Shown: positions 12,500-24,550, counted from the first letter of the stretch. The stretch: 64,000 nt of DNA from Molossus alvarezi (GCA_037176705.1 CM073896.1:26362708-26426707), one strand, 5' to 3'. The notes: generated from the sequence alone by a model not told the origin. Program-made: numbers and translations.

Positions 12500-12849
12500 A
12501 CTATATCATTTTATTACTATGACATTCTCAGAAGGTAAGCCTGCAGGGAGAGACACAGGTCCGCCGTTGCCAGGGGAGCGTGAGAGGGTGCAGTCCACTG
12601 TAAAGGGCAGAGGGAGTGTGCTAGGATGATGGGACTTTCCTATGTCCTGTTGGGCATGGTGGTTACACAATTACATGTCAAAACTCATAGAACTGGCCAC
12701 TAGAAAGGGAAAATGTCTCCATGTAAATTATATAAATCTGACTTTTAAAAACCTACATGTATAAAAAGCATATATTAGCATTTTATTGCAGGATGGTTAT
12801 AGATAATTCCAGAGAAATGTGGAACATCATACAACTGACAGAAACCAGC

Positions 12850-13005
12850 TGTAATGGAAAGGGCAGGGGCCGCAGTATCGTCTTGGCCTCCCACTAGCAG
12901 GGTGAAGTAGATTCAGACAATTTTATCATCTTTAAAATAGGATGGCAAGAGTCGGTCAAACTTACAGGGTGCTTATGAGGATCAAGTAAGGTAATATATG
13001 TACAT
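12850..13005 (+). repeat. MIR SINE fragment
   Basis: Diverged MIR text: 'ggcctcccactagcagggtg', 'catctttaaaataggatgg' and 'gggtgcttatgaggatcaag', in MIR order. Confidence 0.7.
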
Positions 13006-14164
13006 TTTTTTAACTGAATATATGCAACGCACTCTGGAAATATTATTTGCAATGGTAATAAAAACACTAACCACTTTTTCCCCCTCATATTGAAAGATTT
13101 GTCACTCACTGTGCCCATTTCTGATTGAAAAAAATTTGAAATCGCAAATTTACTTTAGCAATGTTCTATAAAGACATACTTTAACATAGAACATATTTTA
13201 AACCTGGAGAGGGTAACTTGTTTTCACAATGAAACTGAAATTTTCTGTGGGAGGAAACCATGTTCTACCTGATAGACTAAACTGAATTCTTATTTCTTAG
13301 TGTAGTGATATTTTCCTGCCTTAGGCCAAAAGGAATGTACAAACCAATGCCTTCTTCCCTTTCACTTCAGCTTCTGGTTCCCACTTTTGTAATCTTGAAG
13401 TAGTATAAACAGTATGACTAAATAATAACTGATTATAACTGTATATGGGGATTAAATGATTAAAATTTGCACCATTAGTATAATTTTTGAGATAATTTCC
13501 ACATACTGTAAATGTTACTAGATAATAATAAATGTGAATCTCAGTAAATACACAGCTGAAAATATTGCATGGCAAATTCTATAACAAGATATGTGACTCA
13601 TAACTGCCTTTTAACTTAAGGAGAGAAAGGGAGTCATTACAGAATTCTGAGTTACTTTATATCGTCATTGTACTGATGGGAATGTACTCCAGTACAACAC
13701 CTCATCACATTGCAATGTAATTGTTTATTTAAATACATATTACCTACTGTCAGGTCTGTGGGCAGGGTGTGAGCCTTATTTATTTCTATTTTTATGCTGT
13801 TATATCTTTTGCTAGCACATTGTATTTGTTTAATGGTTTTTAAGGCAAATAAAACCAAATGAAATGATATTAATGTAATGATATTGTTAGGCAGAGTGGC
13901 AATTGGACGAGACACTGAATAAAGTCAAAATACTTTAGGTTAATGTGCCAGCTGTTTTTACGTTAGTTATGCAACACTGGATGTGAGAGTTAACCTTTGA
14001 TGAACCCCAGTTTTCTGAACAGTTAAGTGCCTAGGAAAATACTTGACTTGCAGCATTCTCTCAGTAAATATCAACCTCATTGCCTAACATTATCATGGAC
14101 TATTTCATGGGAATAATAGTCAAGTATAATAATGGGTGTGAAATGCAAAAATGCTCTTTTTATG
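13006..14164. other. Gene-free AT-rich DNA
   Basis: No gene. A short MIR-like end may be present near 14040-14090 ('cattctctcagtaaatatca'), too short to call. Confidence 0.45.
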
Positions 14165-14330
14165 TCAAGTTCTACTCAAAGATGGAGAGAGAGAAAGTGC
14201 TGGACTCTTGAGTAAAGAAACCTTAACTAGTAGTACACTTCTGTCACCAACCAGGTAACTTACTAAGGACAAGATTTATACTACCTCTGGGTTTCTGCTG
14301 TAAAATGAGGGGATCTAAAATTAGTTCTAA
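14165..14330 (+). repeat. MIR SINE fragment
   Basis: MIR-like order: 'gtgctggactcttgagt', 'tctgtcaccaaccaggtaac', 'ctctgggtttctgctgtaaa'. Diverged and truncated. Confidence 0.6.
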
Positions 14331-16353
14331 ATTCAGAAATATTGTTTACTTCAATTGAATAGTGAATAAATTCTGTAGTAACTAAAACAAACTACATACA
14401 CCATTTTATGTAATGTTATTTGCTCTAGCTGAATATTTGGACACCTAATTAGAAAACTCAATAATAAGATTAACACAGTATAAACTGGTTTAAAGTTTCC
14501 TGTTTATTTTTTTTATTTTTTAATTTTTTTGCTATTGTACACCAAGAAATGATTTTGAGGGATTAAAACATGATGGTTCTTGTCAGTAATGACAGAGCAA
14601 CATAGACCTAATTCTGCTTTAGCTCTTATCAAAAAATAAATGTATGACAATGAAAAAGAAGGACAGGTACCTGAGAACGTTTTTACATTGTTATATGTGG
14701 GTTTTTCTTTTTTATTGTTGGTAATGTGGGTGGTTTGTTTGTCTGTTTTTGCATTCTTAAACTTCTGTAACAGCAACCTTTTGCACTGGTATTTCATCTC
14801 AGCTATAGTCTAAAATCCATAAAAGCAGGGTAATGGGTTATATATATTTTTAAATCCTCACACTAGCTAGACATTATCTTGCACTTAGTAGTTGCTTAAT
14901 AGATGTGCATGGGCTGATTGATTCTGATGTAATTGTCTATGTAATCAATCATACTTTTAGAGTATTGATTCATGATTGAGTTCAAATAATGGACAGGGTA
15001 GACAGTCAACAAGCTGCTAAATTTCACTGCAGAATAAAAAATAAAACCGTGCTTCAAATTATTTGAGAGTGTAATGGGCTATAATTAATTATAGTTACTC
15101 ACTGCTGGACAACTAGGTCTATTATATTGTCTAGTGCAAGTGTAATTGTCTTAATATAATGATACAAGCAGAAGTTCATAGAGATAAGACTAATGCATCT
15201 TCCCGAGACAATAGTCCATTGTCCATTAGGCAGAATGAAGTAAGTTCTGTTTTCTTCAGCCACAACTTCTGACTCTGGAAAGATAGGAGCAAAGGACAAA
15301 ATGTGATGTTCATGAATCATTCTATTTGCCTCTCATTTGGCTGTACTCCAGGACCTAAGAGAAGCAAAAACTCTTTGTGGCTTTGAGATCGTGTCCTTCT
15401 TCCCACTCCATAATCAATGACACATTACTGGTAATACACATAACATCTTACTTTTTCCTTAGTCTGAGTAAGCAATTATCTTCCAGAAATGATCTCTCTG
15501 CCACATGGAAGCCCTCCGTTTTGGCACCTCAATTAGCCTTCCGAGGAGTAACCAGTTGATGTGATTATTTTAAAATGCATGACCAATATCACCCCATTCC
15601 ACTAATTTTATCTTAATTATTACACTTACTACTTAGGAAATTTGACTTAATTTTAAGTGAACGAAAGTACTTGTCTTGATTTCTTTTCATTTTAGTTTAT
15701 TTATATAATTTTAAAATTTAAATGACCAAATATAGTTTTCAAATTTTCAATGCCATTAGCATCTAAGTGCTTATTAAAAATAACTTGATTTCAGAAAACA
15801 CCTTTTCTCAATGAGACACTGTGTCAAGTAACTAATTTTTGGTAATGACCATGGATTTAAACATTGCACTGTGAAATGAGTAAAAGTGTAATTTTAAGAG
15901 CAAGCAGTTCATCCTGTGGAATATCAGGGCAAAGGCTTGGCTGGCTCAACAGTAATACAAATGTCCAGACTGCAGTGCAAGACATGACCTTTATTATGTG
16001 TAAGTATTTTTTTCTTTGCAAGATATAACTTCTGCACATAAAATTTTATGCTATTTTCAGGCTTGGTTTGACTACAATAAATCTTTTACTGAATAAGCCT
16101 TAATACCAGAATGGAGAGCACAAGTGAATAAGTCAGAAAATGGTTTGATTTAGCAAATTTGTGAAGTTATTACACAATTACAAGGGATTTATGTATTCCA
16201 TAATCTAGCTGGAGAAAGACAATGTGATTTGTACTATCTGAACTCTTTAATGAATAAAATCTACATTCTCAAAATTTAATCTGATTAGAAAATATTCATA
16301 TTTTTTCTAATCTTTGGGAGTGTAACATAGAAAAAGAACATGGACTTGTGTTT
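14331..16353. other. Gene-free DNA, no repeat recognised
   Basis: About 2 kb without a recognised transposable element, the second longest unassigned run in the right-hand three quarters of the window. It includes a 17-bp inverted repeat at 15207-15223. Conservation with other mammals cannot be judged here. The open frames (at most 94 codons) are unsupported. Confidence 0.45.
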
Positions 16354-16368
16354 TAGATGGTTATTTTA

Positions 16369-16575
16369 TTTATTTTTTAAAAATACATTTTTAATGATTT
16401 TTTTAACGAAAGTGGAAGGCAGAGAGAGATAGAAACATTGATGTGACAAACACTGATTGGTTGCTTCCTGCACGCCTCCCACTGGGGATCGAGCCTGCAA
16501 CTCAGGCATGTGCCCTGACTGGGACCTCTCAGTCCATGGGACAACACTCAATCTACTGAGCCACACTGGCCAGGC
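16369..16575 (-). mobile_element. VES SINE, simple-tail type, minus strand
   Basis: On the minus strand it opens 'gcctggccagtgtggctc' and has the 'cccagtgggaggcgtgcagg' centre. The tail lacks the CCTC/GAGG stem-loop. Flanks 'tagatggttatttta' and 'tagattgttattta' are an imperfect target-site duplication, consistent with an older insertion. Confidence 0.9.
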
Positions 16576-16589
16576 TAGATTGTTATTTA

Positions 16590-16750
16590 ACTGCTGCCTC
16601 TGAGCAAGTAATCTAATCTTTCTGAGCTTTAATTACTTTATGTGTAGAAAGAATATAGAATAGAACATAAACTCCACAGCATCGTTGTCAGAAGGGTGAT
16701 GGCATATGTTAAGATGCCTAGCACAGTACCATGTTTATAGTAGATATTCA
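16590..16750 (+). repeat. MIR SINE fragment
   Basis: MIR order: 'gcctctgagcaagtaatct', 'ctttctgagctttaattac', then 'gatgcctagcacagtacc'. Confidence 0.75.
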
Positions 16751-18830
16751 AAAACTGGCACCTTCATTTTTTACTTGGGTTTTCTTGTCTGTTTCTTAGT
16801 TTTACTGATTTTTTCACATAGAACTTTTGGATAAGTGTTGTAAATTATTACCAAGTACATTTTTGACAGTTGGCCAAGACAGTCAAAGTTACCATCACAT
16901 ATTGATGGAAAATTTCTCATCATTTTAGGTATAAAAAATAGGAAAGATTATTATAATTATCAGCTGAAAGTATCTAAGACATTTTTGGGAGTTCAGACAT
17001 CTCTATCTTGGATCAATTAGGAACACTTATGTCTGCCTTTTTCTCACCTTTCTTAATCCTTCATTATATACTCATGGCATTAGGGTCACCACAGGTGGTA
17101 GAAAAATATAGAGCATATTGTGGGTTTGAAGTTGAATTTGACTATTGTTGCCAAATTACCTGGAAGTAGGCAGTTGGTTTCCTCAAAAAGAAGATTAGCA
17201 TGCAGGGAGCTTATTGGGAGATCTCTTGGAATCAATACCGGAAGAAGGAAAGGGGAGACAAGGCTAGGAAAGGAAGCCAACCTAACAGAAGAATTTCAGC
17301 AGCAATTTATTTCAAGGGAAATATCAGATGACCTCATAGCGAGTTCTAACTGACTGATGTTGGGGTGAAGTGACTGGTTCTTTATATGCTTTATAATGAC
17401 TCATCATTGAATGCAAAATCCCTGACAAAGGGAATAATCAGGAACAAGGCAGCTCTCAGTGGGGGCAATACCCCAAAGGGGCCTAAGAACTGAGAACTGT
17501 CACTTAATAGTATTTCTAACAGTGGGGAAAATAAATCCTTCATTTCTGAAGAGGGATCTATCTGGCACATCACAGTACTCACAATGTTGGTTTTCTGGAC
17601 TTTTACCTCAATCCCTCAAGATAAGTACACAATGACTTTCACCCATTTCTCCTGCTGATCTTTGCTGGTTCATTAGTTCAGAGGTACCAGACTCCCCAGA
17701 GTCCTGTTTACTGTCTGCTTGGAGTTTAGATATGCCTCATCTGTTAAGCGATACCTGAGCTATTCATCTCAGAAGAGATGCTGAGTTGGGTGTTGCCCAG
17801 AATGCGTCAGTGATATAAACACCCATGCTTCAGCAAAACAACAAAGTAGGTTATGCTTCTCTGTCTTTTTATCTATGTACTGAACACATGTGTATGTGTG
17901 TGTGGATACTTTAAAAAGTGAAGATAAGCTTTCATTAGGTTGTGTTCACAAGTATGAGTGGTGATTGTAGATACGGTTGTATGACGCAGTGTAACAGGAA
18001 GTTCAAATCTAGGTATATTAGTTCCTAGATTTGATAACCTCACAGCAACAGAGGAGAGCATTTTTCTCTGTCTCAACAGAATATAGATGGAAATGTCCAT
18101 CCTTGGTAAAAGTTTCTTCTTCTTTGACTCATACTCCTTGTGAGTAATGGTCATCAGTATTTTAATGTCCCCTCCTGGAATTTTGTCCATTTGCAACACC
18201 TACTTGTTTTCTTCTCTCTGTATCTGTACCCTTTAAGCCACAAAAAAATTGACTAAAAAATATTTTAATCCAAAATGGGAGAAATAAAGAAAACAGTTTC
18301 ACTGTACAGGTATAGTCTGTGTGACCCATACTATGGAAAGTACCAAGGGGTCTCAGTAGGGTGCAAACTAGACAAAATGGTTTAAAAAAATGAATAAATG
18401 TAAGAATGTGACTGGGAATAACAGGGCTCCCTATTACCCTTTCTCTTTTCCCTCAGTTTTCAGACACCAGGAAATTACTGTTCTTCCTTTTGCTTGGCAT
18501 GAGAACACTATACAAATAAGATTCTGTCATCATAGAACAATTATTTTCTCATCATAGAGCAAGTATTTTTCTCATATAGAATACGTTTTCATTACAGAAC
18601 GAGTACATTTGACTTTTGCACAAGTCAAATGTTCAGAAGTAAATTACATTTTGTTGAGAATATCTCAACGACAAGGATGATGCTCTTTTGTCAGAAAAAA
18701 ACACCATAACACAGAAATTTGATCATTTCTCATCCTTAGCCTGTATATTTCTAATATGTACTACACTGTGAAAAAGGACAAGAAAACAGGGTGTCTAAGC
18801 ATAACAAAAGGATGGGAGAATACCTAACAA
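16751..18830. other. Gene-free, unassigned DNA
   Basis: No gene. The 17090-17510 part reads like an old LTR or other repeat that I cannot name. There is a short TG-rich patch at 17886-17910. Degenerate 22-bp tandem units lie at about 18525-18610. Confidence 0.45.
18525..18610. repeat. Short degenerate tandem repeat
   Basis: Three to four imperfect units of about 22 bp, starting 'tcatcatagaacaattat', 'tcatcatagagcaagtat' and 'tcatatagaatacgtt'. The decay suggests an old local duplication. Confidence 0.55.
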
Positions 18831-18836
18831 AAGTGC

Positions 18837-19072
18837 TTTTTTTTTTTAGAGTGGAAAGAAAGGAGGGAGGGAGAGGGGGAGAGAGAAAAACATTGATGTG
18901 AGAGAAAAACATTGATGTGAGAGAGACACATTGATTGGTTGCCTCCTGCACAACCCCGACTGGCCAGGTATTGAACCTGCAACCCAGGTACATGCCTTTG
19001 ACCAGGAATAAAACCCATGAACCTTAGGTCCACAGGCCGATGCTCTAACAGCTAAGCCAAACCTGCCAGGGC
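18837..19072 (-). mobile_element. VES SINE, minus strand, with internal 19-bp duplication
   Basis: The minus strand opens 'gccctggcaggtttggctt' and carries a 'gggttttattcctggtcaaa' B-box region. The unit 'gagagaaaaacattgatgt' is repeated exactly in tandem at 18882-18900 and 18901-18919. The tail is shortened to a T-run on the + strand, with no stem-loop. It lies back-to-back with the next SINE. Confidence 0.9.
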
Positions 19073-19080
19073 AAGAAGGC

Positions 19081-19279
19081 TTTTTTTTTTTCTTTATTGA
19101 TGTTAGAGGGAGAGGAGAGATAGAAATATCAGTGAGAGAGAACATCTGTTGGCTGCCTCCTACGTGCTCCCTGCTGGGAATTTGGCCCACAGCCTGGGCA
19201 TATGCCCTGACCGGGAATCAAACCAGTAACTTCTTGGTACATTGGTCGACACTCAACCACTGAGCCACACTGGCCGGGC
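19081..19279 (-). mobile_element. VES SINE, simple-tail type, minus strand
   Basis: The minus strand opens 'gcccggccagtgtggctc' and the tail ends 'catcaataaagaaaaa'. Flanks 'aagaaggctttttt' and 'gagagtgctttttt' suggest this copy and the neighbouring SINE hit the same A/T-rich target site in succession. Confidence 0.9.
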
Positions 19280-19295
19280 AAGAGAGTGCTTTTTT

Positions 19296-20802
19296 AATGG
19301 GGATTTTCTAGTTCAGAAATATACAATGGTCCCTGCAATGCAGTTTGGTATTTGAGGTACTTTGTGCTTCTTTATCTGCTGGTGTCTCTCACTTCTTATG
19401 TTGAAAGGCCACTGGATTTCTTATAGAAAATATAGCAAGAATATAGACGTTTCTTTAAAAATATGTATATATAGTGCCTGGTTAGCTTTCTTAATCCTGA
19501 GAAATCATGGGGACAACACTCCATTGTGGCATAAATCAGATCTATTTGGTTCTGGAATATTAAAGAAAATATACTAACTGCATGGAAAATTATTCTGCTT
19601 GTAATTGAAATGTATTCTCCTTCTTGAGTTTGGAGAAAAAATTTTTTGTTTGTTTTGTTTTGTTTTGCTTTTTCCAATCACATTACCATGCCAGAAATAT
19701 TTTGTTTTCAATCTTGGTGTCTTCTGACACTCTTCATTTTCCTTTTATGGCTTTTTAATTATTTCATTAATTTCACCTATCAACATGAAGGATAATGTTC
19801 ATTCCGAGTATTTTTCCATTTGGCAAATTGTTGTTATGGAGTGTATTGTTGGTTTCATGTTGAATTTGATAAACTATTCCATTTAAACATTCAAATTTTA
19901 GATCCATGTAGACTTTATGTATGAGAACATTTCCCAATAAATATCATTTAGGAGTTTCTAACTTACAATATTTTGTGGCATTCAGTATTAACAATGAAGA
20001 AAATAATAAGGAAGTCTGGGTTGGGAGAGATTGGTGGGAATAAGTTGAGACACAAAATAGAAATAACTCTATTTACAGAAATAGCTCTGAGCTGGAATCA
20101 TGCTTACAGGTCACCACAGGGAGAAGTAGAACGTGTGCAGCAGGCGTGAGTGATGACTGACGAAGCACTGAATTTACTGTCTGTTTGGAAAGGAGTCACA
20201 AATAAACATTCAAATATATGATGTCTAGTAGAAAGGGTGACATCTACAACTTCAGAGACATGAAGGACCCTAAACTCTGCCATTTTTGAATTACCAGGTC
20301 AACTTAATTCCAGGGGACCTGTCATTTCTGTGAGAAATAAAACCCAGCTGATGTTATTGTTAGATACAATCCATTCACACGCATACCATGAGGGCAAAAA
20401 CCTTCTTCTCCAGGAAATAGTTTAGTGATTTTCTCCCCTTGGAGAAAAGAAAAATCTGAAAGTGCCCTTTTTTTTATTTCAAACAGAAAATGAGATGCAA
20501 AGGGTACTCAATAGCAACTGAAGTTGATAAAGGAGATGGGAATTTGAAGACCCTTTGAAAATTTCCTTAGGGAATGTTAGGAAGGGCCATGGCCAAACTG
20601 GATGGGCAGGAGGAGCTCACATCCTTGCTCCCCTCAGAAAGGAAAGTAAAACAAATACTAATTATGTGACCATTCTTTTCTTGGTTTTAGTAAGAAGTTC
20701 ACAAATATAAACACTAGTATATCTTATGGACATACAGATCTCTTGGCTGTTGTGATAATGTGAGTTTACACTATTTACTTCCCACACCGTTTAACAAAAG
20801 TG
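19296..20802. other. Gene-free DNA, no repeat recognised
   Basis: About 1.5 kb with no recognised gene or mobile element. Confidence 0.5.
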
Positions 20803-20804
20803 TA

Positions 20805-21370
20805 CAGGCATACCTCATTTTATTGCACTCATTTTATTGCACTACTTATAAATTGAAGTTAAGACCCTCCACGAGTAAAAATATTAGAACTCCCTGAAGG
20901 CTCAGATGATGGTCAGCATTTTTTTTAATCAATAAATTATTTTTATTTTTAAATTATTTTATTAAATTGATTTTTGAGAGAGAGAGGAAGGGAGAGACAG
21001 AGAGAGAGAGAAACATCAAGGTGAGAGAGAAACGTGCTTCGGCTGACTCCTGCATGCCTCCCACTGGGGACTGAGCCTACAACCCGGGCATGTGCCCTGA
21101 CCAGGAACCAAACCAGAACCTCATGGTCCATGGGTCAACATCAATCCACTGAGCCACACCAGCTGGGCAATAAAATATTTTTTAAATTAAGGTATGTACA
21201 TTGTTCTTTTAGACAATTCTGTTGCACGCTTAATAAACTATAGAATAGTGTAAACATAACTTTTATATGCACTGGGAAACTAAAAAAAGTCATGTGACTC
21301 ACCTTATTGCCATAGTTGCTTTATTGTGGTAGTCTGGAACTAAACCCACAATTTCTCTGAGATAAGTCTG
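20805..21370 (+). mobile_element. Tigger1-like DNA transposon, internally deleted, split by a SINE
   Basis: The left end is 'caggcatacctcattttatt' and the right end 'ctctgagataagtctg', i.e. inverted repeats of the Tigger1 (Tc1/mariner-pogo) type, flanked on both sides by the TA target (20803-20804 and 21371-21372). Between them only the last part of the transposase region and the 3' non-coding segment remain ('gaaggctcagatgatggtca', 'gtaaacataacttttatatg'). It cannot encode transposase and is a fossil shared with other placentals. Confidence 0.88.
20945..21168 (-). mobile_element. VES SINE, simple-tail type, inside the Tigger1-like element
   Basis: The minus strand opens 'gcccagctggtgtggctc' and has the 'cccagtgggaggcatgcagg' centre. 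Flanks 'aataaattattttt' (20931) and 'aataaaatattttt' (21169) are a near-exact duplication of Tigger sequence, so the SINE is younger than the transposon. Confidence 0.92.
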
Positions 21371-21372
21371 TA

Positions 21373-21764
21373 CTTGTAATTGAAGTCCTCTTCCTATCTT
21401 ATATAGGGAAGCCAGCCTCCCCTGATGAAATTAAAGTAGATTTACCCAGGAGGGAGAGAGTTCCACAGCTACATTTGAGCTATTGATAACAGCAGCCACC
21501 ACACTATTAGCCTCCAAAGAACAACAGTGGTTGCAATGTTGTACCATGTGGAGAAGAAAGGAAGAACCTAGAGGTAACCCCTTCACAAGAGTTCTGTCTG
21601 AGATCTTTGTGTATCTCTGAAGGCATGTAAAAGGTATTCTAATTCTTCTGTAGGTGCAAGACACTTCTTCAGGGAATATAAATAATAGATAAGAGCACCA
21701 ACTTGGAAATCATAAGTCCTGAACTTTAAGGCCCTGAGAGACTAGTAAATCTCTCTTTTTCTTG
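21373..21764. other. Gene-free, unassigned DNA
   Basis: Nothing recognised. Confidence 0.45.
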
Positions 21765-23335
21765 GGTAGTCAATTTTGTTTTTCTTTTCAAAAAAACCAA
21801 CTCTTAGTTTTGTTAACCTTTTCTATTATTTTCCTGTTCTCTATTTCATTTATTTCTGTTCTAATCTTTATTGTTTCCTAACTTCTACTTACTTTGGGCT
21901 TTGTTGGTTCTTGTTTTTTTAGTCCCTTGAAGTATAAAGTTGGGCCATTTATTTAAGATTTTTTTTCTTCATGTATGCGATTATCATTATAACTTTCCTT
22001 TTAGAACTGTTTGCTGCATCCACAAATTTTGCTATATTGTGTTTTTATTTTAATTTGTCTCACAATATATTTGTATTTCCCTTTTGATTTCTTCTTTGAT
22101 CCATTGGTTATAGAGGACTGTATTGTTGAATTTCCACATATTTGTGGATTTTTCAGCTTTTCTCCTAATATTGATGTATATTTTTATATCATTGTGGTTA
22201 GAAAATATAATTGATAGCTCTGACTGTTCTTGCTCAGTGGTTAGAGTGTTGGTCTGTGCACGGAAGGGTCACAGGTTCAATTTCCGGTTAACGGCATGAA
22301 CTAGGTTGCAGGTTCAATCCCCGCCTCAGTCAGGGTACATGCAGGAGGCAATCAATCAATGTATCTCTCTCACATCGATGTTTCTCTTTCTCTCTCTTCC
22401 CCTCCTTCCTCATTTCCTCTCCCTTCCACTGTCTCTAAAAAGAAAATAAAATCTATGGAAAGAATATCCTTGGGTGAGTATTAACAACAACATCAACAAA
22501 AAAGATAACTGATATAATTTGTACCTTCTTGATACTTGTTCTGTGGCCTAACATATGACATATACTAGAAAATGTTCCATGTGTGCTTGAGAAGAATGTA
22601 TATTCTACTGTTGGACAGAACATGCTGTATGTGTCTGTTCGGTACATTTGGCCTCTGGTGTTACACAAATCCAATGTTTTCTATTGATTCTCTGTCTGAA
22701 TTGTTTATCTGTTGCTGAGAATGGAATCTTAAAGTTCCGAACTATAACTGTATTGCTATTCATTTTTCCTTTTTAGTTGTATTTGCTTTTTAAGCACTGC
22801 AATGTTGGGTACATAAATATTTATAATTGTTATATCTTTTTGATGAATTGATCTCTTCGTTATTCAATAATGACCTTCTTTGTCTTTTTTGTTCATATTT
22901 AACTGGAAGTCTATTTTGTCGGATATAAGTTTGCTTGAAAGATCATTTTTTATTCTTTCACTCTAAGTCTATGAGTGTCCATAAAGCTGAAGTGAGTCTC
23001 TTCAAGGCAGTCTATTGTTGAATTTTGTATTTATATTCATTCAGTCACTCTTTGTCTTTTGATTGAAGAAGTTAGTTCATTTACAGTTAAAGTAGTTATT
23101 GATAGATAAGGACTTCCTATCGCCTTTTTGTTCATTGTTAACCACTGCTTTGTAGATCCTTTGTTCCATATATTTTATCGTGCTGCCTTCCTTTTCGGTT
23201 TGTCTTTTGGAGCAGTATGCTTTGACTTCCTTATCAAAATCTTTTGTATATCTATTAGTTATCATGAGTCTTACATCAAATATCTTATATTTATTACATT
23301 CTACTTTAATCTGATTAATTAACATTCATTTTGAT
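21765..23335 (-). mobile_element. Old L1 fragment: endonuclease end and linker of ORF2, minus strand
   Basis: The plus-strand text is the complement of L1 ORF2: 'aaccaactcttagttttgtt' (linker), 'tgatccattggttatagagg', 'gcttgagaagaatgtatatt', 'gaccttctttgtctttttt', 'gtgagtctcttcaaggcag'. It lacks both L1 ends and is interrupted by a VES SINE. Divergence from L1-B and L1-C is clearly greater than theirs from each other. No usable frame remains. Confidence 0.85.
22216..22504 (+). mobile_element. VES SINE, hairpin-tail type (diverged)
   Basis: tRNA-like head with 'cttgctcagtggttagagtg', a doubled 'caggttcaat' B-box region, a long CT tract and the decayed stem-loop 'atccttgggtgagta'. Flanks 'ataattgata' (22206-22215) and 'ataactgata' (22505-22514) form the target-site duplication within old L1. 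Confidence 0.9.
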
Positions 23336-23394
23336 AAAGTAAAATATAAACTAATCAAGTTAATATTCTTGTAAATATGAAAAGTACTCAATTA

Positions 23395-23570
23395 CTGATA
23401 TAAACTCAGAAACATTGTTCCAAGTCCTCAAAAGCTAGAATGAATAAGTTCTGGAGATTTTCTCTACAACATTGTATCTGTAACAACAATGCTGGATTGT
23501 ACACTTAAAAATTTCAGAAGGTGGATGTGTTATATGATTTCACCACAATAAAATATTTATTTTTAAAAAG
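23395..23570 (+). mobile_element. Possible old L1 3' UTR scrap, + strand
   Basis: 'agttctggagattttctctac', 'ggattgtacacttaaaaat' and 'gatttcaccacaataaaat' match the general text of older L1 3' UTRs. Short and diverged. Confidence 0.5.
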
Positions 23571-24349
23571 AAAAGCACAAGATCCCTATGTTCCTCCTCT
23601 CTTTCTCCTTTTCTCTTTAAAAATAAAGTAGAATATAGATGACAGAAGCTAGTCACAAGAATCCCAAGTCTCAAAGCCAAGAAAGATTCCATTTTCTAGG
23701 TACAGGCAATCTGCTGTCATGTTTCTTGCTGTACGATGGGTTAATGGTCTATGAATCAGCTCATTACGGAGTTCTGTTTAATGTCCTTGCTAAATCCAAT
23801 ATTGGCTTTCACCTCTCAGCCTCAGGCCATTTTTTTTTTTTTTTTTTTTTTTTTACATTTCATTTGGAAACCTATCTTCAGAGCCCAGTACAGTATAATG
23901 AGTAATACCAGTGGAGGCAGGCTTAACACACAAATTCACTGTTATAAGGATAATGTTTCCTGAACCTCTTAGGGACTGTTCAGTTTAGCACTGGTCAAGA
24001 AACCTCTCTCAATATTTAACTTATCTCAACTGTTGCCTTACATCCATTTTTCCATGCAGCATGGTTCCTTCTGGTGACAAAACTGTATTGATACATTTGC
24101 CCTGACCATGTAAAATTGCAGAACCACTGAGTATTTACTTTCATGTAGTTTTGTTAGTTCTCTCATATAATGCACAAAAGTATTGTTAGAACAAGTTTTT
24201 CACTCTTGTCTACATGAGAGACTTGTAGAACAGAGATGAACAAGTCTTACCACAAAGCACCCTTTGGTAATAGAAAGGAAACATCTTTTTGTTGTTGCTT
24301 AACATCCATATGAAATATAACCTTGCAAAAGGAAGCATTCCTTTTGTTT
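23571..24349. other. Gene-free DNA with a T25 run
   Basis: No gene. Contains a 25-base T run at 23830-23854, with no SINE or L1 body next to it that I recognise. Confidence 0.5.
23830..23854. repeat. Poly(T) run, 25 bases
   Basis: Uninterrupted T run. It could be an expanded homopolymer or the tail of a minus-strand retroelement too decayed to see. Confidence 0.9.
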
Positions 24350-24550
24350 TGTTTTTTTCTTTATTGATTTTAGAGAGAGAGGGAGAGAGAGATTGAGACA
24401 TTGATGAGAGAGCACATCAATTGGCTGCCTCCTGCATGCCCCCACTGGGGATTAGGCCCACAACTTGGGCATGTGCCCTGATGACAATCGAACTGGCGAC
24501 CTCTTGGCGCATGGAACAATTGATCAACCACTGAGCCACATTAGCCAGGC
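24350..24550 (-). mobile_element. VES SINE, simple-tail type, minus strand
   Basis: The minus strand opens 'gcctggctaatgtggctc', with 'cccagtgggggcatgcagga' at the centre and the tail 'ctaaaatcaataaagaaa'. No stem-loop. Moderately diverged. Confidence 0.92.

Larger units (their letters stand above)
11760..12770 (+). mobile_element. Old L1 3' end, + strand, interrupted by another element
   Basis: Left part (to about 12068) has L1 ORF2/3' text such as 'ggtgaataaataaactaactgtgg' split over 11924-11947 and 'caataaaaaggaacaaatgg'. The right part (12500-12770) resumes with 'tgacattctcagaaggtaag' and 'cgttgccaggggagcgtgag', the usual L1M 3' UTR. The element at 12069-12499 interrupts the two halves, and the text continues across it as expected for one L1. 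Confidence 0.7.

Noticed and set aside
17080..17520. Possible old LTR or gene fragment
   Set aside because: Text looks repeat-like but I could not recognise ends or family, and the 77-codon frame has no domain.
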